DNA of 64,000 bases from Paenibacillus herberti (GCF_002233675.1 NZ_NMUQ01000001.1:596779-660778); one strand, 5' to 3'. Positions 34,860 through 43,739 are shown, counted from the first letter of the stretch. The notes: a model not told the origin generated them from the letters alone. Translations and numbers: made by a program.

Positions 34860-34884
34860 CTTATTAATGTTTCTCCTTGGGAGG
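34845..34884 (+). promoter_or_regulatory. Leader hairpin overlapping the sigG ribosome-binding site
   Basis: CCCAAGGAGA (34845-34854) is the exact complement of TCTCCTTGGG (34872-34881), with a 17-base loop. The 3' arm covers the first half of the Shine-Dalgarno GGGAGG (34879-34884) for TTG 34893. Long transcripts would fold it. A transcript begun near 34866 from the candidate SigF promoter would lack the 5' arm. Confidence 0.7.
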
Positions 34885-34892
34885 TAGTCACG

Positions 34893-35675
34893 TTGACCCG
34901 AAATAAAGTCGAGATCTGTGGAGTGGATACCGCCAAACTCCCCGTCCTTACCAATGTCGAAATGCGAGAGCTATTCACTGCTCTTCAGACGAAAAATGAG
35001 TGGTCTGCCAGAGAGAAACTGGTAAATGGAAACCTTAGGCTGGTCCTCAGCGTCATTCAGCGGTTCAATAACCGCGGAGAGTTTGTAGACGATCTGTTCC
35101 AGGTCGGCTGCATCGGACTGATGAAGGCCATTGATAATTTTGATCTGGGCCAAAATGTAAAGTTCTCCACTTACGCTGTGCCGATGATTATCGGCGAGAT
35201 TCGCCGTTATCTACGTGATAATAACCCGATCCGCGTCTCTCGTTCGTTGCGCGATATTGCTTACAAGGCGCTTCAAGTACGGGACGCGCTGACGAATCAA
35301 AACTCACGCGAGCCGACTATTCTTGAGATTGCCGAAGCGCTTGGCGTGCCCAAAGAAGATGTTGTTTTTGCACTGGACGCCATCCAAGATCCGGTGTCGC
35401 TGTTCGAGCCGATCTATCATGACGGCGGTGATCCCATCTATGTGATGGATCAGATCAGCGATGATCGCAACAAGGATGTTGGCTGGATCGAAGAAATTGC
35501 GCTGCGCGAAGCGATGCACAAGTTGAATCAGCGGGAGAAAATGATTCTCTCGATGCGCTTTTTCGAGGGCAAAACGCAGATGGAGGTTGCCGACGAAATC
35601 GGCATTAGCCAGGCTCAAGTTTCTCGTCTGGAGAAGTCGGCCATCCAGCAGCTGCAGAAACATGTCAAAACTTGA
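34893..35675 (+). CDS. sigG: RNA polymerase sporulation sigma factor SigG
   Basis: Late forespore sigma factor. Region 2 (NGNLRLVLSVIQRFNNRG, DDLFQVGCIGLMKAIDNFDL), region 3 (NNPIRVSRSLRDIAYKAL) and region 4 helix-turn-helix (MEVADEIGISQAQVSRLEKS) are all intact. TTG 34893 gives LTRNKVEICGVDTAKLPVL, 260 residues, the same length and start as B. subtilis SigG. An in-frame ATG at 34839, with the excellent ribosome site GGAGG, would add 18 residues. In this genome nine genes separate it from sigE, its usual neighbour. Confidence 0.96.
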   Translation: MTRNKVEICGVDTAKLPVLTNVEMRELFTALQTKNEWSAREKLVNGNLRLVLSVIQRFNNRGEFVDDLFQVGCIGLMKAIDNFDLGQNVKFSTYAVPMIIGEIRRYLRDNNPIRVSRSLRDIAYKALQVRDALTNQNSREPTILEIAEALGVPKEDVVFALDAIQDPVSLFEPIYHDGGDPIYVMDQISDDRNKDVGWIEEIALREAMHKLNQREKMILSMRFFEGKTQMEVADEIGISQAQVSRLEKSAIQQLQKHVKT

Positions 35676-35721
35676 ACAGCCAGTTGTTCAACTTGTCCAG
35701 CTTTAATAGCAGGAGAACTCA

Positions 35722-35744
35722 AGGCGCCGATCGGCGCCTTTTTT
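35722..35744 (+). terminator. Terminator after sigG
   Basis: AGGCGCC pairs with GGCGCCT around GATC, followed by six T residues. Confidence 0.92.
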
Positions 35745-35825
35745 CATGCCTTTATGGGCTGTTCCCCTGTCCTTGCTCATATACTGGAATAGGCAACTTA
35801 CACCCCAGGACGGGAAGTGCGGCTT

Positions 35826-36128
35826 ATGATCATGAAAATCTCCGACTTTCAGACGAAGGATGTCATCAATATCGTGGATGGTAAAAAGCTGGGCCAGATC
35901 AGCGATATGGAAATCGATCTTCGCCAGGGTAGGATTGATTCCATCGTAGTGCCGCATCTCACGAAATTTTTTGGCATGTTCGGCAACGGAACAGAACTAG
36001 TCATTCCCTGGCGCAACATTGTGAAGATCGGTGCGGATGTTGTGCTGGTCAGAATGGAAAGCGCAAGCGGCAAAGTTTATCTGGAAGATGAGGACCTTCA
36101 AGTCAAGCCGTTGCAGCGACGGGATTAA
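35826..36128 (+). CDS. ylmC: YlmC/YmxH family PRC-barrel sporulation protein
   Basis: Small protein with a single PRC-barrel domain (ISDFQTKDVINIVDGKKLGQ, IDSIVVPHLTKFFG). Members are widespread in spore formers and have no firmly known biochemical role. ATG 35826 sits 8 bases after GGAAG; a GTG at 35817 and an ATG at 35832 are alternatives. About 100 residues. CATATACT at about 35779 resembles a SigE-type -10 (CATACAMT), suggesting mother-cell expression, but the -35 is unclear. It opens the ylm cluster that leads to divIVA. Confidence 0.9.
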   Translation: MIMKISDFQTKDVINIVDGKKLGQISDMEIDLRQGRIDSIVVPHLTKFFGMFGNGTELVIPWRNIVKIGADVVLVRMESASGKVYLEDEDLQVKPLQRRD

Positions 36129-36195
36129 CCCGGCGTTAGCGCGGCTTTCCAGCGTTTATGGGCTCATGGTACACTGGACACGAGGTGAGAATCGG

Positions 36196-37059
36196 ATGGA
36201 ACCGTTTGTTTCCAAGCATAGATTGGATAAGGCGAAGGAGGCTTCGCTTTTTTTGTTGGAATCGTGGGTAAAAGAAGGAGGAGGCCTCACAGCTGGTTTC
36301 ACTGGCCGTGAAGGAGGCGCCAGCGTCGCGCCATGGGCTTCGCTGAATATGGGGCTGCATGTCGGAGATGACGATCTCGCAGTTCTCGAAAATCGCAGGC
36401 GGCTAGCGGAAGCGATCGGCTGGAGCTTCGAGGCTTTCACCTGCGGCGAGCAGGTCCATGGCTGCGCCGTGCAGGCGGTGGGACCCGCCGATGCTGGCAG
36501 CGGCCGGGACAGCCGAACTACGGCCGTTCAAGATACGGACGCACTCATGACCGATGAGCCTGGCGTCCTGCTTGTTTCCTTTTATGGGGATTGTGTGCCG
36601 CTTTACTTCTGGGATCCCGTGCGGCGCGTGACCGCTCTTGCCCATGCCGGTTGGAAGGGCACGGTGCTGGAGATCGGTCGCGGGACGATCGAGGCAATGG
36701 GAAGCAGCTATGGCTGCAAACCCCAGAATATCCGTACGGCCATCGGGCCGTCAATCGGAGATTGCTGTTATGAGGTTGATGAGAACGTATTATCGCGGGT
36801 TCGCCCGTTGCTGGAGGAGATGCGGCAAGCGGACGTGGAAGTTTTTGCGGAGGTAATAACAGACTCCACACCCGGACATGGCTTCCTTAACTTGAAAGAG
36901 TTGAACCGACAGATTATGATAAAAGCAGGAATTTTGCCGATGCATATCGAATTATCGGATTGGTGCACCGGTTGCCGCCGCGATCTGTTCTTCTCCCACC
37001 GCATGGAGGGAGGGCGAGCGGGCCGCATGGCTAGCTGGATCGGCATGGAGGGCAGGTGA
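36196..37059 (+). CDS. pgeF: Peptidoglycan editing factor PgeF (YlmD, YfiH family)
   Basis: Member of the family formerly called polyphenol oxidoreductase or laccase. In E. coli it keeps L-Ser out of the peptidoglycan stem by editing UDP-MurNAc-L-Ser, and relatives show purine-nucleoside phosphorylase or adenosine deaminase activity. The metal and active-site motifs are ASLNMGLHVGDD, GEQVHGCAVQ, GDCVPLYFWDP, AHAGWKGT, IGPSIGDCCYEV and SDWCTGCRRDLFFSHR. ATG 36196 follows GAGGTGAG. 287 residues. The stop overlaps the ylmE region (GTGA), consistent with an operon. Its position beside wall-synthesis genes agrees with the editing role. Confidence 0.93.
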   Translation: MEPFVSKHRLDKAKEASLFLLESWVKEGGGLTAGFTGREGGASVAPWASLNMGLHVGDDDLAVLENRRRLAEAIGWSFEAFTCGEQVHGCAVQAVGPADAGSGRDSRTTAVQDTDALMTDEPGVLLVSFYGDCVPLYFWDPVRRVTALAHAGWKGTVLEIGRGTIEAMGSSYGCKPQNIRTAIGPSIGDCCYEVDENVLSRVRPLLEEMRQADVEVFAEVITDSTPGHGFLNLKELNRQIMIKAGILPMHIELSDWCTGCRRDLFFSHRMEGGRAGRMASWIGMEGR

Positions 37060-37064
37060 CGCTG

Positions 37065-37796
37065 ATGACGCTCGCGGAGCGCAAGGCGGATGTAGAGTTA
37101 AGGATTGCGGAGGCATGCCGCCGGGTTGGGAGAGATCCTTCCGAGGTTGGCGTGATCGCCGTAACGAAGTACGTGTCATTAGAGCGGACGCAGGAGGCGC
37201 TTGCCGCAGGCTGCTGGCATCTGGGTGAGAATCGCTGGCAAGATGCCCGGGAGAAGTGGCTGGCGCTTGCGGATGAGTATGGAGAGGGCGGTAGCGAGAA
37301 CGGGAGCAAGGCACCGATCTGGCATTTCATCGGCTCTCTGCAGACGAACAAGGCTAAGGACGTCGTAGGCAGATTTACATATATTCATTCGCTGGACAGG
37401 CTTCCGCTTGCGGAAGCGATACACCGCAAGGCCAGCAGTCTGGGCATCACGGTGCCTTGCTTCATCCAGGTTAACGTCTCGGGGGAAGAGTCCAAACATG
37501 GCCTGACCCCGGATGGCTTGCAGGAGCTGGCACTGGGATTGCGCGACTATCCGTCGATCCAGCCGATTGGATTGATGACGATGGCGCCGCATGAGGAAGA
37601 CCCGGAGCTGACGCGCCCGGTTTTCCGCCGGCTGCGGGAGCTGAGGGATGAGGCCAATAGGCTGGGATGGTTTTTAGAGCCGCTGGCCGAGCTATCGATG
37701 GGCATGTCCAATGATTTTGAAGTGGCCATTGAAGAAGGCGCCACCCGGGTTCGACTCGGAACCATTCTGGTGGGCAAAGAGGAGGAGCTGATGTGA
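37065..37796 (+). CDS. ylmE: YggS-family PLP homeostasis protein YlmE
   Basis: Pyridoxal-phosphate-binding TIM-barrel protein of the YggS/PROSC family, which carries and buffers PLP rather than catalysing a known reaction. The PLP lysine lies in [12 protein letters not shown], followed by [26 protein letters not shown] and [27 protein letters not shown] 37065 with AGGTGA is preferred; GTG 37056, overlapping the pgeF stop, is an alternative adding three residues. About 243 residues. The next gene, sepF, overlaps its stop. Confidence 0.93.
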   Translation: MTLAERKADVELRIAEACRRVGRDPSEVGVIAVTKYVSLERTQEALAAGCWHLGENRWQDAREKWLALADEYGEGGSENGSKAPIWHFIGSLQTNKAKDVVGRFTYIHSLDRLPLAEAIHRKASSLGITVPCFIQVNVSGEESKHGLTPDGLQELALGLRDYPSIQPIGLMTMAPHEEDPELTRPVFRRLRELRDEANRLGWFLEPLAELSMGMSNDFEVAIEEGATRVRLGTILVGKEEELM

Positions 37797-38236
37797 AGGT
37801 GATGAACAAGTTCATGAATTTCCTTGGCTTACAGGATGAGGAAGAGATAATCGAGCGCGAGACGGTGCAATCACAGGACGAGCAGGAAGTTGAAACTTCC
37901 CCGGCAGATTTGCGTAAGCAATCCAAAGGCAGCAACATCGTCAGCATTCATTCCCAGAAAAATATGCGTGTCGTACTGAGCGAACCGCGCTCCTATGACG
38001 AGGCGCAGGAGATTGCGGATCACTTGAGAAACCGCCGCTCGGTCATCGTGAACCTGCAGCGTGTACGTACCGATCTTGCAGTCCGCATCGTGGACTTCCT
38101 AAGCGGTACAGTTTATGCGCTGAATGGCCATATCTCCAAGCTGGGTCCAAATATTTTCTTGTGCACGCCGGATTCGGTTGATGTTCAGGGCACCATAACG
38201 GAAATGCTAGCAGACGAAGACTACAGACAAAGATGA
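37793..38236 (+). CDS. sepF: Cell division protein SepF
   Basis: Membrane-binding FtsZ partner that bundles filaments and can replace FtsA as tether. The N-terminal amphipathic helix ([10 protein letters not shown]) inserts in the membrane. An acidic linker follows, then the SepF core ([54 protein letters not shown]). GTG 37793 lies 5 bases after GGAGGAG; ATG 37802 would give MNKFM and is possible. 147 residues. It overlaps the ylmE stop by 4 bases. Confidence 0.95.
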   Translation: MKVMNKFMNFLGLQDEEEIIERETVQSQDEQEVETSPADLRKQSKGSNIVSIHSQKNMRVVLSEPRSYDEAQEIADHLRNRRSVIVNLQRVRTDLAVRIVDFLSGTVYALNGHISKLGPNIFLCTPDSVDVQGTITEMLADEDYRQR

Positions 38237-38249
38237 GGTGACCTAACCG

Positions 38250-38525
38250 TTGGGATTCAATTACGTCAGCCTAATTTCAACCCTTGAGACGATCTACAGC
38301 TTCTTGATTATCGGTTACATCTTGCTTTCCTGGCTCCCCAACGCCCGAGAGAGCTTCATCGGCGAATTCCTCGGCAAAATTGTCGAGCCTTACCTCAGCA
38401 TTTTCCGCCGTTTCATCCCGCCGATTGGTGGCATGCTTGATATTAGCCCGATTGTGGCCCTGTTCGCGCTTCGCTTTGTGGCGGCTGGTCTGATCGGAGT
38501 TTTAGACTTCTTGTTCGGACGCTGA
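38250..38525 (+). CDS. ylmG: YggT-family membrane protein YlmG
   Basis: Small integral membrane protein with two hydrophobic hairpins around the family motif SWLPNARESFIGEFLGKIVEPYL and FIPPIGGMLDISPIVALFALRF. Relatives in cyanobacteria and plastids affect nucleoid and septum organisation; the exact role in Firmicutes is not established. TTG 38250 follows GAGGTGACC. 91 residues. It lies between sepF and ylmH as in other Firmicutes. Confidence 0.92.
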   Translation: MGFNYVSLISTLETIYSFLIIGYILLSWLPNARESFIGEFLGKIVEPYLSIFRRFIPPIGGMLDISPIVALFALRFVAAGLIGVLDFLFGR

Positions 38526-38529
38526 TTAG

Positions 38530-39309
38530 ATGTCAGTTTTTTTTGAACACTTCCTTCCGGAGGAGCGGCCATTCGTGGATCGTGTGCTGGAATGGGTCGA
38601 GAGGTCCGCTGGGCTCCATGAGCTCAAGCGGACCGATTTTTTAGATCCACGCCAGCAAAGTATTTTGCAGTCGCTTGCCAATCGGGAGCCTTCCATAACA
38701 ATCCGGCTTGATGGAGGTTACGAGGGAGCGGAGCGCAGGCGGGCGCTGATCGCCCCGGAGTATCGTTATCTCGAAGCGGAGGATATGAGCATCGTCGTGT
38801 TGGACGTTGAAGCTCCCTCTGGCGGCCATCTGGATTTGGATCACGGTGATTATTTGGGCTCTGTACTTGGTCTCGGCATCAAGCGTGATCGAATCGGCGA
38901 CATTCATGTCGGCCAAGAAGGAGCACAGCTGCTTGTAGCAGCGGAGATCGCAGAGTTCCTTAACATTCATTTGCGCCAGGTGCATCGGGTGAACGTAATG
39001 ACCGCCATACGGCCGTTGTCCGAGCTTCGACCCGTGACGGCTACTATGGAGGAGATGGCGTTCACTGTTGCCTCAATGCGGCTAGATGGCATCGCCAGCG
39101 ATGTGTATCGCATCAGCCGCGCTAAAATTGTCGATCCAATCCGCGCCGGGCGCTGCCGCGTTAACTGGAAAGCGGAGGAAGATCCCTCTAAACAGCTGCG
39201 TGAAGGAGATGTCGTGTCGATCAAGGGACTCGGCAGATTCAAGCTACTGGAGGTAGATGGCGTAACCAAGAAGGGGCGCATCCGTGTACGCGCAGGCAAG
39301 TTTGTCTAG
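38530..39309 (+). CDS. ylmH: S4-domain RNA-binding protein YlmH
   Basis: RNA-binding protein of the division-associated ylm cluster; recent work on B. subtilis YlmH links it to rescue of stalled 50S ribosomes. The C-terminal S4 domain is clear (SSVDVYRISR-like segment, then REGDVVSIKGLGRFKLLEVDG). The N-terminal RRM-like part holds VLGLGIKRDRIGDIHVG. ATG 38530 has no strong ribosome site and starts 4 bp after ylmG, so translation probably depends on coupling. 259 residues. A terminator follows at 39326. Confidence 0.92.
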   Translation: MSVFFEHFLPEERPFVDRVLEWVERSAGLHELKRTDFLDPRQQSILQSLANREPSITIRLDGGYEGAERRRALIAPEYRYLEAEDMSIVVLDVEAPSGGHLDLDHGDYLGSVLGLGIKRDRIGDIHVGQEGAQLLVAAEIAEFLNIHLRQVHRVNVMTAIRPLSELRPVTATMEEMAFTVASMRLDGIASDVYRISRAKIVDPIRAGRCRVNWKAEEDPSKQLREGDVVSIKGLGRFKLLEVDGVTKKGRIRVRAGKFV

Positions 39310-39325
39310 GCGAGTACAGGGATAA

Positions 39326-39367
39326 GGATGGGCGCTCCGCCCCGGCGGACGGGCTCATCCTTTTTTT
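39326..39367 (+). terminator. Terminator after ylmH
   Basis: GGATG-GGC pairs with GGGCTCATCC, with inner CGC/GCG pairing, followed by seven T residues. Confidence 0.85.
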
Positions 39368-39540
39368 AACAGTGTTCATGGCCTGAATGAAAAGATGAGT
39401 TCTGCCGATATAGGAGGAAGACGTCTTTTTTTTTCGCGGCATGTGAACTTTGCAGGAAATTGCCTGTACCTGTCGAATTGAATAAGCCACACCATGGACG
39501 GCCCAAACATCAGGAATCCATTCAAGCAGGAGGTGCCCCA

Positions 39541-40038
39541 ATGCCGCTGACGCCATTGGACATACATAACAAGGAGTTTGGAAGACGACTCCGCGGCTAT
39601 GACGAGGACCAGGTCAATGAGTTTCTGGATCAGGTCATCAAGGACTATGAAGCGCTGATCCGTGAGAACAAGGATTTGCAGAACCAGATCCTCAATCTTC
39701 AGGAGAAGCTCAACCACTTCTCCAATATCGAGGAGACGCTTAGCAAGACGATCATCGTTGCCCAGGAAGCAGCTGATGAGGTGAGGGGAAATGCTAAGAA
39801 AGAGGCTCAGCTCATCATCAAGGAATCAGAGAAGAACGCGGACCGCATCATCAATGATTCTCTGATGAAGTCTCGCAAAGTTTCGCTGGAGGTCGAGGAG
39901 CTCAAAAAGCAGGCTTCCATTTACCGTACACGTTTCCGTACACTGGTTGAAGCTCAGCTGGAGTTGCTCTCCCAGGATGGCTGGGATAAGCTGGAGAATG
40001 CATCTAGCAGCTTGTCGCTTGAGCAGTCTAACCGCTAA
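39541..40038 (+). CDS. divIVA: Septum and pole organiser DivIVA
   Basis: Coiled-coil protein that binds negatively curved membrane at septa and poles and places Min proteins and sporulation factors. The N-terminal lipid-binding domain (LTPLDIHNKEFGRRLRGYDE, QVNEFLDQVIKDYEAL) is followed by a long coiled coil to the C-terminus. ATG 39541 is fixed by AGGAGGTG; an upstream in-frame ATG at 39460 would add 27 residues of no similarity. 165 residues. It has its own upstream gap (39368-39540), in which no strong promoter could be fixed. Confidence 0.96.
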   Translation: MPLTPLDIHNKEFGRRLRGYDEDQVNEFLDQVIKDYEALIRENKDLQNQILNLQEKLNHFSNIEETLSKTIIVAQEAADEVRGNAKKEAQLIIKESEKNADRIINDSLMKSRKVSLEVEELKKQASIYRTRFRTLVEAQLELLSQDGWDKLENASSSLSLEQSNR

Positions 40039-40045
40039 TTTATTT

Positions 40046-40070
40046 TCCCCCGACAATGGGGGATTTTTTT
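40046..40070 (+). terminator. Terminator after divIVA
   Basis: TCCCCC pairs with GGGGGA around GACAAT, followed by seven T residues. Confidence 0.9.
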
Positions 40071-40110
40071 ATAGTGCATACAGGTTTCGGCTGGGTCGTG
40101 CCTCTGGCGG

Positions 40111-40140
40111 TTGACACCTTTTAACCCAATAGGGTATAAA
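40111..40140 (+). promoter_or_regulatory. Sigma-A promoter of the ileS T-box leader
   Basis: TTGACA (40111-40116), 18 bases, TATAAA (40135-40140). Transcription would begin near 40147, just ahead of the T-box stem I. Confidence 0.8.
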
Positions 40141-40146
40141 GTAGTA

Positions 40147-40527
40147 TAGAAAAGCTTATGTTTGACCAACAATGTGAACATCAACTTCATTGACGAGAAC
40201 AAGCAAGCTGCGGGGAAGTCCCTCAGAGAGCCGGCCATAGTGCTGCAAGTCGGCGTTCGGAACCCAGCCATGTATCCTCTCCGAGAAGCGCTGCCGAAGC
40301 GGTCTGGATTTCCAAATGGAATTCAGCCACAGTAAGCCGCGCCGGATGTCCTCCGTTACAGGGAACGCGGACCGGTTACAATTCGATCCGCTGCCGAGGA
40401 ACGCCCCATTTCCACTACAATCGCACCCGTTTATGGGATGCCTGCAGTAGCGTTTATGGACCCGCGTTCGATCTAGGGTGGTATCGCGAGTTTACGCTCG
40501 CCCCTTTCCAGGGGCGGGCTTTTTTTA
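40147..40527 (+). ncRNA. T-box leader regulating ileS
   Basis: Long leader with the T-box sequence AGGGTGGTATCGCG (40475-40488). A rho-independent terminator follows, GCTCGCCCC against GGGGCGGGC with a T run (40496-40527). Stem I signatures GACGAGAACAAGC (about 40192) and AGAGAGCCGG (about 40226) are present. An ATC in GTATCC (40274-40276), on the 3' side of stem I, is the likely isoleucine specifier. Uncharged tRNA-Ile would stabilise the antiterminator and allow ileS transcription. Confidence 0.9.
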
Positions 40528-40550
40528 TTTACCTAAGGGAGTGTTGAGGC

Positions 40551-43500
40551 ATGCAGAGAGTCGATGTCAAAGAAAAGGCGCGCAGTCGCGAACTACGCGT
40601 ATTGAATAAGTGGAATGAAGAAAAAACATTCAAAGCATCCATCGAGAACCGTGCAGGCAAGCCGAACTTCGTGTTTTACGAAGGACCGCCAACCGCGAAT
40701 GGTGCGCCACATATCGGTCACGTGCTTGGACGCGTTATCAAAGATTTCATCGGCCGCTACAAAACGATGTCCGGCTATCGCGTTGTGCGAAAAGCTGGCT
40801 GGGATACCCACGGTTTGCCAGTCGAGCTTGGCGTTGAGAAGCAACTCGGTATCTCAGGCAAACAAGAGATCGAGAACTACGGCGTAGAGGAATTTATAAA
40901 AAAGTGCAAGGATAGTGTGTTTGAATATGAGCGCCAATGGCGCGAGCTGACCGAAGCGATCGGCTACTGGACCGACATGGATGACCCGTATGTCACACTC
41001 AAAACGAGCTACATCGAGAGCGTATGGCATATCCTTTCCACGATTCATGGCAAAGGTCTGCTGTACCGCGGTCACCGTGTTAGCCCATACTGCCCTTGCT
41101 GCCAGACGACGCTCAGCTCACATGAGGTTGCTCAAGGCTACGAGGATGTCAAGGATCTCAGCGCCACCGCCAAGTTCCCGTTGGAGAACGGTGAAGGCTT
41201 CCTGCTCGCTTGGACGACGACCCCTTGGACGCTGCCAGCCAACACGGCGATTGCCGTCAATCCTGAGCTGACGTATGCCAAGGTGAAGCGTGACGGCGAA
41301 GTGTATTTTGTCGCAGAAGCGCTTGTAGAAAGTGTGTTCAAGGGCGAAGAGAAGCCTGAGATTGTCGGCAGCGTTAAGGGAGCTGAGCTGGTCGGACTTG
41401 CTTACAAGGCTCCGTTTAACTACGTACCAGTTGAAAAAGGCCATGTTGTCATCGGCGCCGACTTTGTCAGCGACACAAGCGGTACAGGCATGGTTCATAT
41501 CGCTCCTGCACATGGTGATGATGACTACAAAACCGCTCGCAAAAACGGCATCAGCCTGCTGGCAGTCGTCAACAACCAGGGTCGTTACATCGATGAAGTG
41601 ACGGATCTCGCGGGCCGTTTTGTCAAAGATGGCGAAGTGGATATCGAGATCGTCAAAATGCTCAGCGAAAAAGGTCTGCTCTTCTCCAAAGAGAAGTACG
41701 AGCATAGCTATCCGTTTTGCTGGCGCTGCAAATCGCCGCTCATCTATTACGCCACCGAGAGCTGGTTCATCGAGACGACGGCCGTTAAAGATCAGTTGAT
41801 CGCCAACAACAATGGGGTGGAATGGTATCCAGGCCACATCCGCGAGGGTCGTTTTGGCAAGTTCCTGGAGGATCTGGTTGACTGGAACATCAGTCGCAAT
41901 CGTTATTGGGGAACGCCGCTCAACGTATGGGTTTGCGAGGCGACAGGCAAGGAATATGCGCCATCCAGCCTTGCCGATCTGCGCGAGCGCTCCGTGACGG
42001 AGCTTGCGGAAGATTTTGAGCCGCATAAGCCTTATGTGGACGAAGTGAAGCTGCGCAGTCCATTTGCGGAAGGCGCCATCATGACTCGGACTCCGGAAGT
42101 GATCGACGTATGGTTCGACAGCGGTTCGATGCCGTTTGCCCAGCAGCATTTCCCGTTTGAAAATGAAGAGCGCTTCGCTGAGCAATATCCGGCGGACATG
42201 ATCTGCGAAGGCATTGATCAGACGCGCGGCTGGTTCTACAGCCTGCTGGCTGTATCGACACTGTACAACGGCAAAGCGCCGTATAAGTCGGTCATTTCCA
42301 CCGGACACATTCTCGATGAGAATGGCCAAAAAATGAGCAAATCCAAAGGCAACGTCATCGACCCTTGGGAAATCATCAACGAATACGGCACAGACGCTTT
42401 CCGTTGGGCGCTGCTTGCTGATAGTGCGCCTTGGAACAGCAAAAAGTTCTCGCGCGGAATCGTCGGCGAGGCGAAGTCCAAAGTCATCGATACGATCGTG
42501 AACACACATGCCTTCTTCGCGCTGTATGCAACCATCGATGGATTTGATCCGACTGAGCATCAGGGCCGCGTATCTTCCGTCAAGCTGGACCGCTGGATTG
42601 TTTCCCGCCTTAACTCGCTCGTGCGCACAGTCATTAGCGGGCTCGAAGGCTGGGATTTCCTCAATTCCGCCAAAGCTATCGAGGCATTCGTCGACGAGCT
42701 TAGCAACTGGTACATCCGCCGTTCACGCGATCGCTTCTGGGGAAGCGGCCTGACGGACGACAAGCTGGATGCTTACTGCACGCTGCGCGATGTGCTGTTG
42801 ACGCTGTCCCGCCTGATCGCTCCGTATGCTCCGCTGCTCGCAGAGGAAGTTTACGGCAACCTTGGCGGCAAAGGAAGCGTGCATCTGGATGATTATCCTG
42901 TTGCAGACGAGTCTGCTATCGATGCAGAGCTGGAGCGTGACATGGGGACGGCGCGTATGATCGTTGAGCTTGCGCGTAATGTGCGTAACGAAACCGGCAT
43001 CAAAACTCGCCAACCGCTGTCCGAGCTGATTGTCTCTCTGAGCGGCGAGTTCACGCTGACGGACTACGAGGAAATCATCAAGGACGAGATCAACGTGAAG
43101 GGAATCGTCGTTGAGGACTCCGACAGCGGGTTTGTCGACTTCACCCTGAAGCTGAACCTCAAAGTTGCGGGCAAAAAATTCGGCAAAAACGTCGGCCCAG
43201 TCCAGGCGTATCTCAAAGGTCTCGACGCTGCTGGAACACGGGCAATCGTGACGGCTGGCAGCTTCGTCTTCACAACGCCGGACGGCGAAGATCTTCCTGT
43301 CGCGCTGGATGAGCTGCTTGTTGAGAAGCAGGCCAAAGCTGGCTTCGCTTCCGCTTCCGGTAGCGGCCTGACCGTGGCATTGAACACGGACATTACGCCG
43401 GCGCTGGAGCAAGAGGGCTGGGTCCGCGAGGTTATCCGCGCCGTTCAAGATACGCGCAAAAAGCTCGATCTGCCGATCGAGAAGCGTGTTGACCTGCTGC

Positions 43501-43655
43501 TTGATACAGATGAAAGCCTGACCGAGGCTCTTAAAACCTATGACGGCCTGCTGCAGGACAGCGTTCTGCTGAACAGCGTTAGGTTTGGAAGTGAAGCTGG
43601 TATGGAAAGAGTTTCGCTGGGTGAGCGTGAGTTTGGCGTTCTGATTCAGGGGTGA
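40551..43655 (+). CDS. ileS: Isoleucyl-tRNA synthetase, eukaryote-like (type 2) form
   Basis: Class I aminoacyl-tRNA synthetase charging tRNA-Ile, with an editing domain against valine. HIGH at residues 54-57 (PHIGHVLGR), KMSKS at 594-598, editing-domain TTPWTLPANTAIAV. The segment SRNRYWGTPLNVW, the 1034-residue length and the lack of a C-terminal Cys4 zinc finger mark it as the eukaryote-like IleRS2 class rather than the type 1 enzyme of B. subtilis (about 920). ATG 40551 follows AAGGGAGTG and the T-box terminator. IleRS2 enzymes are generally much less sensitive to mupirocin. Confidence 0.96.
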   Translation: MQRVDVKEKARSRELRVLNKWNEEKTFKASIENRAGKPNFVFYEGPPTANGAPHIGHVLGRVIKDFIGRYKTMSGYRVVRKAGWDTHGLPVELGVEKQLGISGKQEIENYGVEEFIKKCKDSVFEYERQWRELTEAIGYWTDMDDPYVTLKTSYIESVWHILSTIHGKGLLYRGHRVSPYCPCCQTTLSSHEVAQGYEDVKDLSATAKFPLENGEGFLLAWTTTPWTLPANTAIAVNPELTYAKVKRDGEVYFVAEALVESVFKGEEKPEIVGSVKGAELVGLAYKAPFNYVPVEKGHVVIGADFVSDTSGTGMVHIAPAHGDDDYKTARKNGISLLAVVNNQGRYIDEVTDLAGRFVKDGEVDIEIVKMLSEKGLLFSKEKYEHSYPFCWRCKSPLIYYATESWFIETTAVKDQLIANNNGVEWYPGHIREGRFGKFLEDLVDWNISRNRYWGTPLNVWVCEATGKEYAPSSLADLRERSVTELAEDFEPHKPYVDEVKLRSPFAEGAIMTRTPEVIDVWFDSGSMPFAQQHFPFENEERFAEQYPADMICEGIDQTRGWFYSLLAVSTLYNGKAPYKSVISTGHILDENGQKMSKSKGNVIDPWEIINEYGTDAFRWALLADSAPWNSKKFSRGIVGEAKSKVIDTIVNTHAFFALYATIDGFDPTEHQGRVSSVKLDRWIVSRLNSLVRTVISGLEGWDFLNSAKAIEAFVDELSNWYIRRSRDRFWGSGLTDDKLDAYCTLRDVLLTLSRLIAPYAPLLAEEVYGNLGGKGSVHLDDYPVADESAIDAELERDMGTARMIVELARNVRNETGIKTRQPLSELIVSLSGEFTLTDYEEIIKDEINVKGIVVEDSDSGFVDFTLKLNLKVAGKKFGKNVGPVQAYLKGLDAAGTRAIVTAGSFVFTTPDGEDLPVALDELLVEKQAKAGFASASGSGLTVALNTDITPALEQEGWVREVIRAVQDTRKKLDLPIEKRVDLLLDTDESLTEALKTYDGLLQDSVLLNSVRFGSEAGMERVSLGEREFGVLIQG

Positions 43656-43659
43656 TATC

Positions 43660-43735
43660 CGCGAGTTAGTAGAGTGGATTCGAGAGCTAGTGCGGGATTC
43701 GAGAGCTGGTGCGGGATTCGAGAGCTAGTGCGGAA
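43660..43735 (+). repeat. 19-bp direct repeats directly after ileS
   Basis: CGAGAGCTAGTGCGGGATT occurs at 43681, 43700 (one change) and 43719 (last bases altered). A diverged copy, CGCGAGTTAGTAGAGTGGATT, lies at 43660. The array starts only a few bases after the ileS stop and leads directly into composite element D. No terminator of the usual form is seen after ileS. Confidence 0.8.
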
Positions 43736-43739
43736 CGTC

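Noticed and set aside
41118..42560. 480-codon minus-strand frame
   Set aside because: Antisense shadow of ileS caused by its codon bias.
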